A stretch of DNA of 33,344 nt from Myxococcales bacterium (GTDB lineage: Bacteria; Myxococcota_A; Polyangia; Polyangiales; JAFGIB01): the NCBI GenBank assembly GCA_028817855.1, contig JAPPOT010000065.1, positions 1-33,344 of the forward strand. The letters run 5' to 3'. A program made the translations under genes and the position numbers. How positions within the stretch are numbered: position 1 is the stretch's first letter; each line of letters opens with the position of its first letter. Positions 16,178 through 24,801 of the stretch are shown one piece after another. Below the pieces are notes generated by a model. It was not told the DNA's origin and made no database searches. It saw only the letters and a program-made list of their open reading frames with translations.

Positions 16178-17365
16178 ATGTCGCCTCCCCGTCATCGCGC
16201 GCTGTGGCTGCTCGTCCTCACCATCGGCGCGGGCTGCAGCAGCGAGGACGGGGAGGCGCATGTCGGCGCCGGCCTGGACGAGTCGACCCGCGGCGCCGCC
16301 GGGCAGGAGGCGACAGGGCGGGCGGACGCGACCCCGAGCTTCGAGTGGAACTTGCCCGAGGGGTTCCCGCAGCCCCACGTGCCCGCGGACAATCCCATGT
16401 CCGAGGCGAAGGTGGAGCTGGGGCGGCACCTCTTCTACGACACGCGCCTGAGCGTCAACGAGACCCAGTCCTGCGGCAGCTGCCACGAGCAGAAGCTGGC
16501 CTTCACCGACGGACGCGCCGTGGCCAAGGGCGCCACCGACGAGGTGCACATTCGGAGCGCCATGGGCCTGGCGAACGTGGCCTACGCCTCCACGCTCACC
16601 TGGGCCAACCCGGTCCTGCCCGATCTCGAACGCCAGGCGTTGATCCCGCTCTTCGGCGAAGACCCCGTGGAGCTCGGCATGGTGGGTCGCGAGCAGGAGC
16701 TGATCGACCGCCTGCACGCCGAGCCGCTCTACGTGGAGCTGTTCCCGGAGGCGTTCCCCGAGGAGCCCGACGAGCCGATCTCGATCGACACCCTCACCAA
16801 GGCCATCGCCGCCTTCGAGCGCACCATCATCTCCGGGCGCTCACGCTACGACGACTACCTGGCCGGCGACGACATCCTGAGCGCGCAGGAGCTGCGCGGC
16901 ATGGAAGTCTTCTTCTCCGAGCGCGCCGAGTGCTTCCACTGCCACAGCGGCTTCAATTTCAGCGACTCGATCATGCACCTGGGCAAGCCCTTCGACGAGG
17001 TGGCCTTCCACAACACCGGCCTCTACGACGAGGACGGACAGGGCGCCTATCCCGCCGGCAACGAGGGCCTCTACAACTTCAGCGGCGAGCAGCGCGACGT
17101 CGGGCGCTTCAAGGCTCCGAGCCTGCGCAACGTCACGCTGACGGCTCCCTACATGCACGACGGCAGCATCGAGACGCTCGAGCAGGTCATCGACCACTAC
17201 GCCGCCGGCGGCCGGGCCGCGCGCAACCCCAACAAGAGCGAGTTCGTCACCGGCTTCGAGATCAGCGAATCCGAGAAGCAGGACCTGATCGCCTTCTTGG
17301 GGGCACTCACGGACGAGACGCTGCTCGAGGACCCGAGGCTGTCGGATCCGTGGACCGCGCGGTAG
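16178..17365 (+). CDS. MbnH-family diheme enzyme (MauG/cytochrome c peroxidase-like)
   Basis: The protein has 395 residues with a lipoprotein-type signal (lipobox IGAGC, Cys20). Two heme c sites are visible, CGSCH (99–103) and CFHCH (252–256). The MauG/CCP-type segment RFKAPSLRNVTLTAPYMHDG lies at about 310–329. Family members oxidise a Trp of MbnP to kynurenine through a high-valent diheme state. The AAGGAG-led start is seven bases from ATG 16178. It forms an operon with the MbnP gene. Its last roughly 43 codons are duplicated at 24672–24801. Confidence 0.92.
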   Translation: MSPPRHRALWLLVLTIGAGCSSEDGEAHVGAGLDESTRGAAGQEATGRADATPSFEWNLPEGFPQPHVPADNPMSEAKVELGRHLFYDTRLSVNETQSCGSCHEQKLAFTDGRAVAKGATDEVHIRSAMGLANVAYASTLTWANPVLPDLERQALIPLFGEDPVELGMVGREQELIDRLHAEPLYVELFPEAFPEEPDEPISIDTLTKAIAAFERTIISGRSRYDDYLAGDDILSAQELRGMEVFFSERAECFHCHSGFNFSDSIMHLGKPFDEVAFHNTGLYDEDGQGAYPAGNEGLYNFSGEQRDVGRFKAPSLRNVTLTAPYMHDGSIETLEQVIDHYAAGGRAARNPNKSEFVTGFEISESEKQDLIAFLGALTDETLLEDPRLSDPWTAR

Positions 17366-17490
17366 CCAGCCCTTCCAAGGTCTGACCGGCCTCATCAGCG
17401 CCGTCGCAGCCGCCGGTGGCGCGCCGCGAGTGCTGCCTACGCCAGCGGGACCGCGAGCTCGACGCCGGGGCCGCGGTCTGAGCGACTCCC
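17236..17490. repeat. Duplicated block, copy 1 (mbnH 3' end plus MYXO-CTERM gene 3' end)
   Basis: This stretch matches 24672–24930 over about 250 bases with small substitutions and a short indel between the two stop codons. It covers the last 43 codons of the MbnH gene and the opposing last codons of a MYXO-CTERM gene. Similarity stops sharply at about 17236. In the protein part, 37 of the last 42 residues are identical to copy 2. Confidence 0.85.
17395..17490 (-). pseudogene. Remnant of a MYXO-CTERM protein gene (last ~31 codons)
   Basis: Read on the minus strand, the bases encode GVELAVPLA, a TAG stop, then [13 protein letters not shown] and TGA. This is the C-terminal membrane segment and Arg cluster of the intact MYXO-CTERM protein at 24834–26000, with one in-frame stop and no upstream gene. 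It faces mbnH tail to tail exactly as in copy 2. No further gene is seen from 17491 to 17685. Confidence 0.8.
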
Positions 17491-17685
17491 AAGGCCGCAA
17501 GGAGCCCAGGCGGCTGGCAACGGTCGTGACGCCCGAGACGAATCTCCGGTGGTAGGGACGACTGATCGCGAAGAAGTGCGACGGTGGATCCAATAGACGG
17601 ACAGGACGGGATCGGGCGAAACGGCGGCGAAGCGCGGCCCGTATCCCCTGCCGCGCGCTGGGTACGCACCAGCTGACCGCGGGCC

Positions 17686-17714
17686 TTGACCGCGGCGCCA
17701 TTTGTCTCTATGGG
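17686..17714 (+). promoter_or_regulatory. Probable sigma-70-type promoter of the TetR–RND operon
   Basis: TTGACC at 17686–17691 and TATGGG at 17709–17714 are 17 bases apart. Transcription would start near 17720, inside the palindrome, which is the expected arrangement for autorepression by the TetR protein. TATACT at 17736–17741 is an alternative -10, but it has a poor -35 and would place the start at the ATG. Confidence 0.5.
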
Positions 17715-17718
17715 ATCC

Positions 17719-17740
17719 GTATACCTACCGGTAGGTATAC
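17719..17740. promoter_or_regulatory. Perfect 22-bp palindrome, likely TetR operator
   Basis: The half-site GTATACCTACC is followed directly by its exact inverse GGTAGGTATAC. It lies between the promoter and the TetR start codon, ending five bases before ATG 17746. Dimeric TetR-family repressors usually bind such sites in their own promoters. The right half carries the only Shine-Dalgarno-like bases (GGTAGG) before the ATG. Confidence 0.8.
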
Positions 17741-17745
17741 TCGCC

Positions 17746-18354
17746 ATGGCAGCAGAAGAGGTCAGAGCCGGCTTGGCGTCCACGGCGCCGGACATGCGCG
17801 TCGCGATCCTCGAGGCCGCCGCGCGGCTGTTCGCCGACCGGGGCTACAGCGCGACCAGCGTGCGTCAGGTGGTCGAGGCGGCCGGCTGCACCAAGCCGAC
17901 CCTCTACTACTACTTCCGCAACAAGGAGCGGCTCTTCCTCGAGGTGATCGAGACGAGCATGCAGCGGCTCGACGAGCTGGTCAGCGCCCAGCTGCGCACG
18001 CGCGGCACCGTGCGCGAGCGCCTCGCGCGCGGGCTGGGCGCCTACCTCGACCACGTGCAGGCCAACCCCACGGTGCTACGCCTGCTCATGACCGCCGAGC
18101 GCCACCCTGAGCAGGGGCAGCCGTTCTACGATTTCGACGCCTTCCGCCAAGAGCACGTGGACTTCATGACCGGGATGCTGGCCGAGGGCGTGCAGGCGGG
18201 CGAGCTGCGCCCCGGCCTGCCGCTCGAGGACACCGTGCTCGCGCTCTTCGGAATCGTCGATCACCGCCTCGTGCTCTTCCTGCACGGGCGCGCCCTGCCG
18301 CCGGACTTCGGCGCCCGGGCACTGGACATCTTCTTTCACGGAGTCGCCGCATGA
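17746..18354 (+). CDS. TetR-family repressor of the RND efflux operon
   Basis: This 202-residue protein has the TetR N-terminal domain. It opens with MRVAILEAAARLFADRGYSA (about 17–36), and the helix-turn-helix SVRQVVEAAGCTKPTLYYYF lies at about 38–57. The C-terminal half is the ligand-binding and dimerisation domain. The start is set at ATG 17746, just after the palindromic operator; the open frame from TTG 17686 would translate through promoter and operator. Its stop overlaps the start of the adaptor gene as ATGA. It presumably represses itself and the efflux genes until an efflux substrate binds. Confidence 0.92.
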   Translation: MAAEEVRAGLASTAPDMRVAILEAAARLFADRGYSATSVRQVVEAAGCTKPTLYYYFRNKERLFLEVIETSMQRLDELVSAQLRTRGTVRERLARGLGAYLDHVQANPTVLRLLMTAERHPEQGQPFYDFDAFRQEHVDFMTGMLAEGVQAGELRPGLPLEDTVLALFGIVDHRLVLFLHGRALPPDFGARALDIFFHGVAA

Positions 18355-19499
18355 TGGCCACGATACCCCGGGGCCCCTGGGCCCCGTTGATGCTCGCGCT
18401 GCTCGCCGGTTGCGGCAGTGCCGGAGCCAAGTCGAGTGCCGCGTCCGCGGCGGCCGACGAGCCCCAGGACCGGGGCGGCGGCACGGGGACCCCCGCCGCT
18501 CGCACCGCGACCGCTCCCGACGCGCGTGCGACCCGCGTCGAGGTGGCCGTGCTCCAGGACTCGGAGGCGAGTCTCGAATCGACCATCCCTGGCGAGGTGG
18601 AGGGCAGCCGTGACGCGGTGCTCGCCAGTGCCCAGGGCGGTCCGGTGGAGAGGGTTGTGGTCAAGGAAGGCCAGGCCGTCAGGAAGGGCCAGCTGCTGAT
18701 GCAGGTCGACACCACGCTCTATGCCATCCGCAAGCGCCAGGCGGAAACGCAGCTCGCGCGCGCCAGGCGTGAGCAGGAGCGGGCCAGCGGCCTGGGCACA
18801 GCGCTGCCGGCTGCCGAGCGCGACCGTCGCGACTCGATTGTGACCCAGCTCGAGACCGATCTGGACTTCGCCGAGCTGCAGCTCGCGCGCTCCAGGATCC
18901 GCGCACCCTTCGCCGGTGTCGTCTCCGAGATCCACGCGGAAGTGGGCGAGGTGGTGGCGGCGACCGCGCCGTTGCTCCATCTCGTGCGCCTGGATCCGGT
19001 GCACGTCGTGCTTAGCGTGCCGGACCGCGACGTCGTGGCGCTCACTGCCGGCGCCCGGGTCGAGGTGCGCGTGCCGGCGGTGCCGTCGCCGCTCGAGGGC
19101 ACGATCGCGCGCATCAACCCCACCGGGGATCGCGACACGCGTGCTTTCCGCGCCGAGGTCGAGGTGACCAACGGCGACATGAAGGTCTTGCCCGGCATGA
19201 TCGCCTCGGTGCGCCTCGACCGCACGCTCGAGAGCGGCGCGGTGGTCATTCCCCAGGACTGGCTCGTGACGCGCCGCGACGGGGTGGGTGCATTCCTCGA
19301 CGATGGAGGCGTGGCCAACTACGTGCCCGTGAAGGCGGGCCGCGTGGTGCGCGATCTGGTCGTGATCGACGCGGGCCTGTCTGCAGGTGACCGCCTGGTC
19401 ATCAAGGGACACCGCAGCCTCGCCGACGGGGATCGACTGATGGTGAGCCGCTCCGGCGTGTGCTGTACCGAAGGCCGCGTTCGCTTCGACCAACCCTGA
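18351..19499 (+). CDS. RND efflux periplasmic adaptor (membrane fusion) lipoprotein
   Basis: The protein has 382 residues with lipobox LLAGC (Cys21), so it is anchored to a membrane in the periplasm. The biotinyl-lipoyl-like half-motifs are at about 88–123 (GGPVERVVVKEGQAVRKGQL) and about 180–206 (IRAPFAGVVSEIHAEVGEVV), with an alpha-hairpin between. Beta-barrel and membrane-proximal domains follow (GMIASVRLD, then SAGDRLVIKG). It links the inner-membrane pump to the TolC-type channel. The start ATG 18351 overlaps the tetR stop, with GGAG seven bases upstream. Confidence 0.93.
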   Translation: MMATIPRGPWAPLMLALLAGCGSAGAKSSAASAAADEPQDRGGGTGTPAARTATAPDARATRVEVAVLQDSEASLESTIPGEVEGSRDAVLASAQGGPVERVVVKEGQAVRKGQLLMQVDTTLYAIRKRQAETQLARARREQERASGLGTALPAAERDRRDSIVTQLETDLDFAELQLARSRIRAPFAGVVSEIHAEVGEVVAATAPLLHLVRLDPVHVVLSVPDRDVVALTAGARVEVRVPAVPSPLEGTIARINPTGDRDTRAFRAEVEVTNGDMKVLPGMIASVRLDRTLESGAVVIPQDWLVTRRDGVGAFLDDGGVANYVPVKAGRVVRDLVVIDAGLSAGDRLVIKGHRSLADGDRLMVSRSGVCCTEGRVRFDQP

Positions 19500-19520
19500 C
19501 CGCGCGCGAGCTGGCGAACC

Positions 19521-22500
19521 ATGTTCAAAGCGATCCTCGACAAGTCCCCGTCGGTGCTGCTGGCAGTTGCGTGCATCCTGGCCTTCGGGACGCTCACCTA
19601 CATGGAGCTGCCGCGCGAGTCGAACCCGGACGTGAAGGTGCCGGTCGTTCTCGTGACGACGCCGTACATCGGCGTCTCGCCGGCCGACATGGAGTCGCTG
19701 GTAACCGTGCCGGTCGAGAACGAGCTGGCCGGCGTCGCCGACCTCAAGCGCATGCTCTCCACCTCGGCCGAGGGCGTCAGCGTGGTCTTCCTCGAGTTCG
19801 AGCCCGAGGTCGTGATCGAGGAGGCTCTGCAGCGCGTGCGCGATCGGGTCGACCGCGCGCGCCCCAAGCTGCCCGAGGACGTGGAGGAGACCGAGATCAA
19901 GGAGATCTCCCTGAGCGACGTGCCGATCGTACTGGTCACGCTGGCCGGCAACGTGGACGAGGTGCGCCTCAAGGCCCTCGGCGAGGCGCTGGAGGACGAG
20001 GTCAAGCGCGTGTCCGGTGTGCTCGACACCACACTCACCGGCGGCGTTGAGCGTCGCATCTTCGTGCAGGTCGATCCCGACCGCCTCAACCACTACGGCT
20101 TGTCGCTCGATGACGTGGTGCGCGCGGTCTCGATGGAGAATGTCAACGTGCCTGGCGGCAACGTGGAGTCGGGCTCGGCCAACTTCCTGCTGCGTGTGCC
20201 CGGCGAATTCGACGACCCGATGGACCTCATGAACGTGGCGGTCAAGCGCAAGGGAGACGTCCCGGTCTTCGTCCGCGACATCGCCCGCGTACGCGATGAC
20301 TTTGCTGACCGCGAGACCTACGCGCGCATGAATGGTGAGCCGGCGGTCACGCTGGCGATTACCAAGCGCACCGGCGCCAACATCCTCGACATCGTCGACG
20401 AGGTGCGCGCGATCGCCGACCGTCACGCCGCGACCTGGCCCCAAGGGGTCAGCCACCGAATCCTGGCCGACCAGAGCAAGCAGATCCGCGACATGGTCAG
20501 TGATCTGGAGAACAACGTGATCTCAGCCTTCGTGTTGGTGGTCACGGTCGTGCTGCTCTTCATGGGTGTGCGCAACAGCGCCTTCGTCGGGGCGTCGATT
20601 CCACTGTCGATGCTCTTGAGCTTCATCCTGATCTCGCTGTTCGGAATGACGCTCAACATGATGGTGCTGTTTTCGCTCGTGCTGGCGCTCGGCATGCTCG
20701 TGGACAACGGCATCGTGCTGGTGGAGAACATCTACCGCCACTACGAGGAAGGTCGGCCCCTGCGAGAGGCATCCATCGAGGGCGCGCGCGAGGTCGCGGG
20801 CGCCGTGGCGGCCTCGACGGCCACCACCGTGGCCGCCTTCTTCCCGATGGTCTTCTGGACGGGTCTGGTGGGGCAGTTCATGGGTTACCTGCCGAAGACC
20901 GTGATCATCGTCCTGCTCAGCAGCCTTGCGGTGGCGGTGGTCGTGCTTCCGGTCTTCACCAACCGCTACATGGGCAAGCAGCTGCATCCGAGAGCCCGCG
21001 GGCGCAGCGGCGACAATGCAGCGCCCGCACGGGAGGGCCCGATCACGCGCCGCTATCGCGCGCTGCTCGAGCTGTCGCTGCGCCATCGCTTCATCTCTCT
21101 CGGGCTTGGCACCGCGGTGCTGATCGGCAGCTTCATGGCTTACGGTGAGCTCAACCACGGCACGGAGTTCTTCGCCGAGACCGAGCCCAACCGCGCCACC
21201 ATCGCGGTTCGCGCGCCCGACGGTACGGCCCTGGATGCGACCGATCGCACGGTGCGTCAGGTCGAGGCGCTGCTCGCCGCCGAGGAGAACGTGGACGTCT
21301 GGGTGGCCGAGACGGGCGTCAGCGGCAGCGGCGACCCGCTGGACGTGAGCTCGGGTGCCTACAACCTGGCGCGCATCACGGTCGACTTCCTGCCGGACCA
21401 CAACACCGCCCAGGAAGGCGAGAAGACGCGCGTGGAGCCGACCACCGACACCATCGACCGCCTGCGGGCCAGGGTGCTGGAGATCCCGGGTGCCTCGATC
21501 AGTATCGAGAAGGAGCGCATGGGTCCGCCGGTTGGCTCTCCGATCGCGGTCGAAGTCTCGGGCGAGGACTTCCACGGCGTCGGGGAGCTGGCGGCGGTGG
21601 TCAGGCGCGACCTGGCCCAGATCGAAGGTGCTGTCGACTTGAACGACGACTATCGCGTGGGCCGCCCCGAGGTGCGCCTTCGCATCGACCGCGGCGCCGC
21701 CAAGCTGGTCGGTGCAAGCACGGAAGAGGTCGCGCGCACCATTCGCACCGCCGTTGCCGGCCAGAGGGCCAGCAGCATGCGCGACGGTGAGGACGAGTAC
21801 GACATCATGGTCGAGCTGGCGCCCCAACATCGCCAGAGCCTCCAGAATGTGTTGAGCCTGCGCATCCCCGGCAAGAAGGACACCAGCCCGGACACCTTCC
21901 CGGTCCCGCTGTCGTCCGTGGCGAGCTACGAGCTGGCCGGGGGCTCGGGCGAGATCCGCCACATCGACCAGGACATGGTGGTAACCATCAACGGCGACGT
22001 GCGCGAGGGTTTCAACGAGGCCGAGGTGCGGGCGCGCGTGATCGACTACATCGCAAAGGCCGAGTTCCCCGGCTACGAGCTGCGCATGGGCGGTGCGAAC
22101 GACGAGCAGCGCAACGCCGAGGAGTTCCTCCAGCGCGCCTTCATGATCGCGGTGTTCCTGATTCTCTTCGTGCTGATCCTGCAGTTCGACCGCTTTGACA
22201 TGCCACTGATCGTGCTCGGCTCGGTGGTGATGTCCCTGGTCGGGGTGTTGTGGGGGCTGATCCTGACCCGCACACCCTTTGGCATCATGATGACCGGCAT
22301 CGGCATCATCTCCCTGGCAGGCGTGGTGGTAAACAATGCGATCGTACTGTTGACCTATGTGCAGCAGCTGCAAGCGCGCGGGCTCTCGACGTACGATGCG
22401 CTGGTGCGCGCGGGCATGGCCCGGCTGCGCCCGGTGCTGCTGACGGCCATCACGACTATACTGGGCCTGCTGCCGATGGCGCTGGGCGTGACCTTCGATT

Positions 22501-22721
22501 TCGCGCGTCTGCGCTGGCTCGTGGGCACCCAGAGCTCCCAGTGGTGGGGCCCGATGGCGGTTGCCGTGATCTTCGGCCTGGCCTTCGCGACGCTGCTGAC
22601 GCTGGTGATGGTGCCGACGGCCTATGCGGCGCTCGAGGACCTACGCGCGCTGGGCTCGCGGCTGCGCGGCGGTCAGCAGGCCGGCGAACAGGCCGCCCGG
22701 GCCGGGGAGGTGGCCCAATGA
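19521..22721 (+). CDS. RND multidrug-type efflux pump, inner-membrane permease
   Basis: At 1066 residues this is a full-length AcrB/HAE1-like transporter with a first helix at about 10–28, a large periplasmic porter domain, and two sets of transmembrane helices (about 335–490 and 870–1045). The proton-relay region in helix 4 reads GMLVDNGIVLVEN. Asp395 aligns with AcrB Asp407, but the next residue, usually Asp, is Asn396. The pump exports compounds using the proton gradient; the substrates are not predictable. The gene starts 21 bases after the adaptor gene and overlaps the outer-membrane gene as ATGA. Confidence 0.95.
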   Translation: MFKAILDKSPSVLLAVACILAFGTLTYMELPRESNPDVKVPVVLVTTPYIGVSPADMESLVTVPVENELAGVADLKRMLSTSAEGVSVVFLEFEPEVVIEEALQRVRDRVDRARPKLPEDVEETEIKEISLSDVPIVLVTLAGNVDEVRLKALGEALEDEVKRVSGVLDTTLTGGVERRIFVQVDPDRLNHYGLSLDDVVRAVSMENVNVPGGNVESGSANFLLRVPGEFDDPMDLMNVAVKRKGDVPVFVRDIARVRDDFADRETYARMNGEPAVTLAITKRTGANILDIVDEVRAIADRHAATWPQGVSHRILADQSKQIRDMVSDLENNVISAFVLVVTVVLLFMGVRNSAFVGASIPLSMLLSFILISLFGMTLNMMVLFSLVLALGMLVDNGIVLVENIYRHYEEGRPLREASIEGAREVAGAVAASTATTVAAFFPMVFWTGLVGQFMGYLPKTVIIVLLSSLAVAVVVLPVFTNRYMGKQLHPRARGRSGDNAAPAREGPITRRYRALLELSLRHRFISLGLGTAVLIGSFMAYGELNHGTEFFAETEPNRATIAVRAPDGTALDATDRTVRQVEALLAAEENVDVWVAETGVSGSGDPLDVSSGAYNLARITVDFLPDHNTAQEGEKTRVEPTTDTIDRLRARVLEIPGASISIEKERMGPPVGSPIAVEVSGEDFHGVGELAAVVRRDLAQIEGAVDLNDDYRVGRPEVRLRIDRGAAKLVGASTEEVARTIRTAVAGQRASSMRDGEDEYDIMVELAPQHRQSLQNVLSLRIPGKKDTSPDTFPVPLSSVASYELAGGSGEIRHIDQDMVVTINGDVREGFNEAEVRARVIDYIAKAEFPGYELRMGGANDEQRNAEEFLQRAFMIAVFLILFVLILQFDRFDMPLIVLGSVVMSLVGVLWGLILTRTPFGIMMTGIGIISLAGVVVNNAIVLLTYVQQLQARGLSTYDALVRAGMARLRPVLLTAITTILGLLPMALGVTFDFARLRWLVGTQSSQWWGPMAVAVIFGLAFATLLTLVMVPTAYAALEDLRALGSRLRGGQQAGEQAARAGEVAQ

Positions 22722-24223
22722 GCACGGCGCAGTCCACCCGATGCACTGCGGTCGTGTTGCTGCTCAGCCTTGCGGTGGTGCTCCTGCTCGGCACGAATGT
22801 CGACGCGCAGCAACCAGCGGCACACTTGCCGACGCTGACGCCCGCACAGCCCGCTTCCCCGGCCCCGCTCGAAGCAACTCCCGCGGCGACCGCACCGGGG
22901 TCGGCGCCGCCGCCGATTCGGCTCTCGGATATCGAGGCCGGCTCCGCCTTCGACTTCATGCCGCACACCCCGGTGACCGCGGGCGGGTTGACCGAGGCGC
23001 ACGTGGTCCGCAAGGCCCTGTCGGAGTCCTCGCGCGTGCGGTCGGCCGACGCCGCTGCGGAGACCGCCCGACGCCGCGCCGATCGCGCCTACGCGGTGTT
23101 CATGCCACGCGTGGAGCTCAGCGCGCGGTACACACGCCTGTCCAATGTCCCGGTGCCCGCCAGCTTCCGCGACTTCTTTCCGGTGTTACTCGACAACTAC
23201 TCCCTGCGCGCGGCCGTAAGAGTGCCGGTCTCGGACTACTTCGTGTCTCTGCGTGACCGCTACGACAGCGCCCACCGCCTACAGGCCGTCCAGGATCTGC
23301 AGCGCCGGGCCGAGCATCACGCCGTCGCCCACGACGCGCGAATGGAGTACTTCCAGCTCGCGCGCGCGATGGCCGCCGACAGCCTTTCCCGGCATCGCGT
23401 CACCCAGCTCGAGCGCTTCACCGCGGAGATCGGTATCCTAGTGCAGGGCGGCGAGCTCGGCATCGTCTCGCTGGCGCTAGCGCGCAGCCGCCTGGCCACT
23501 GCGCGCGCAGCCGCGGAGCGGGACGCAGCCAATCGTCGCGTGGCCGAGGAGGTCGTGCGCCGCCGCCTCGCCTTGCCCCTGGGCGCACCTGTCGGCATCG
23601 CCGAGCCGCTCGCTGCTCCGGCACCCGAAGCGCCCGTCGATCTGACGGCGCTGCTCCACGAAGCGGACCGCAAGCGCCCCGAGGTGCTCGCCCTGCGCGA
23701 GCTGATCAGCGCCCACACCCACACCCGCGATGCCGTGGCCGCCGGTCGCTACCCGACCCTCTCGGTCGTCGGCGACCTGGCGTACGAGAACCCCAACCAG
23801 CGCTTCATGCCGCCGCGCGACGAGTTCAACGGCAGCTGGTCGATCGGGGCCGAGCTGAGCTGGTCGCCGACGGATCTGGCCGTGCGCAACGACGAGCTCG
23901 ACGAGAGTCGCCTGGCCCTCACGCGGGCCCAGCAGGATCTCGACGGCCTGCGCAGCGCCGTCATCGTCGAGATCACCCGCGCCTATGAGCAAACTGTCTC
24001 AGCCACTGCCTCACTGAAGGCCTACGAGGAAGCCGTCGCCGCCGCTGAGCAGGCCCATGAGGCTCAGCTCGAGCTCTTCCGCGCTGGAGAGACCACCTCA
24101 CGACAGGTTCTGGACGCCGAGCTCGACCTGCGAGCCGCCCAGCTTCAGTGGGTCGACGGCGTGCTCGCAGTGCACATGGCCAAGGCCTCGCTGGATCGCG
24201 CGGTCGGCCGCGAGCCGCGCTAG
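22718..24223 (+). CDS. TolC-family outer-membrane efflux protein
   Basis: The protein has 501 residues with a Sec signal (hydrophobic LLLLSLAVVLLLG, cleavage near VDAQQ). There is no lipobox Cys. A Pro/Ala-rich stretch follows to about residue 75, then two repeated coiled-coil/beta-strand halves typical of TolC (for example ARMEYFQLARAMAADSLSRH near 208 and ITRAYEQTVSATASLKAYEE near 422). The start is ATG 22718 with GGGGAGG upstream, overlapping the pump stop; the open frame back to 22250 is a shadow of the pump gene. It completes the tripartite exporter. Confidence 0.92.
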   Translation: MSTAQSTRCTAVVLLLSLAVVLLLGTNVDAQQPAAHLPTLTPAQPASPAPLEATPAATAPGSAPPPIRLSDIEAGSAFDFMPHTPVTAGGLTEAHVVRKALSESSRVRSADAAAETARRRADRAYAVFMPRVELSARYTRLSNVPVPASFRDFFPVLLDNYSLRAAVRVPVSDYFVSLRDRYDSAHRLQAVQDLQRRAEHHAVAHDARMEYFQLARAMAADSLSRHRVTQLERFTAEIGILVQGGELGIVSLALARSRLATARAAAERDAANRRVAEEVVRRRLALPLGAPVGIAEPLAAPAPEAPVDLTALLHEADRKRPEVLALRELISAHTHTRDAVAAGRYPTLSVVGDLAYENPNQRFMPPRDEFNGSWSIGAELSWSPTDLAVRNDELDESRLALTRAQQDLDGLRSAVIVEITRAYEQTVSATASLKAYEEAVAAAEQAHEAQLELFRAGETTSRQVLDAELDLRAAQLQWVDGVLAVHMAKASLDRAVGREPR

Positions 24224-24671
24224 GGAAAGGGCGCTGCCCAGATCCGTGCGAAAACTGCCTCATAACGATGTAGGAACCGCGGCATGGTCAGGCAGCTGCA
24301 GCGGTTCATCTGCTCCTAGAGGTCGCGGGCGTTGATGCGTCCGCGCCTGCCAAAGCTTCGCAGGGGCAATCGATTCTGCATTGCACGCGCGCCCGCTGCC
24401 TGGCCTTGTCGATCGCTCTCTTCCGTCTGCTGAATCTGTCTCGGAGCGAACGAGTGCTGAGCGGCCTCCTCGCCACGGGCGCAGCTGCCGACGACCGTAC
24501 ACCAGGTGTGGCCAGCGTCCGGACACAGATGTCGCGGTGAGCGGGCCAGCGGCCCCGAGCACGCTCGTCTTCTTCGCAAGGCATGCGCCTTGCTCGCCTA
24601 CCCGCTGTGCGCGCGGAACGGACGGCTTGCGGTCTCCTGGTACTGGCGATGCTGTGGCCTGCAGCGAGCCG
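24224..24671. other. Gene-poor stretch after the efflux operon
   Basis: About 450 bases without a recognisable gene. It contains one copy of a 26-base direct repeat (24355–24380). From 24583 an ORF runs into the duplicated mbnH tail and opens with a hydrophobic segment (LLVLAMLWPAAS). That start is unrelated to MbnH and has no clear ribosome-binding site. I saw no terminator with a T-run and no transposase signature. Confidence 0.5.
24355..24380 (+). repeat. 26-base direct repeat, left copy
   Basis: GCTTCGCAGGGGCAATC followed by GATTCTGCA. It matches 26020–26045 in 24 of 26 bases and in the same orientation. The two copies bracket the mbnH-tail fragment and the MYXO-CTERM gene. Confidence 0.7.
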
Positions 24672-24801
24672 GAGCGAGTTCGTCACCGGCTTCGAGATCA
24701 GCGAATCCGAGAAGCGGGACCTGATCGCCTTCTTGGGGTCACTGACGGACGGCAGGCTGCTCGAGGACCCGAAGCTGTCGGATCCGTGGACGGCGCGGTA
24801 G
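24672..24801 (+). pseudogene. Duplicated 3' fragment of the mbnH gene
   Basis: The frame encodes SEFVTGFEISESEKRDL and ends DPKLSDPWTAR, matching the last 42 residues of the MbnH protein with five changes. Neither heme site is present. Read from ATG 24583, the fragment would be joined to a signal-like segment, giving a 72-residue chimera. That may be expressed, but no evidence supports it. The stop is followed by the opposing MYXO-CTERM gene end, as in copy 1. Confidence 0.8.

Noticed and set aside
17686-17745. TTG start at 17686 for the TetR gene
   Set aside because: It would translate through the promoter and operator; the ATG at 17746 gives a normal TetR N-terminus.
18336-20456. 706-residue minus-strand ORF across the adaptor and pump genes
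   Set aside because: Antisense shadow of two well-recognised efflux genes.
24224-24671. Transposon remnant after the efflux operon
   Set aside because: The direct repeat and duplicated block suggested one, but no transposase motif or terminal inverted repeat was found.
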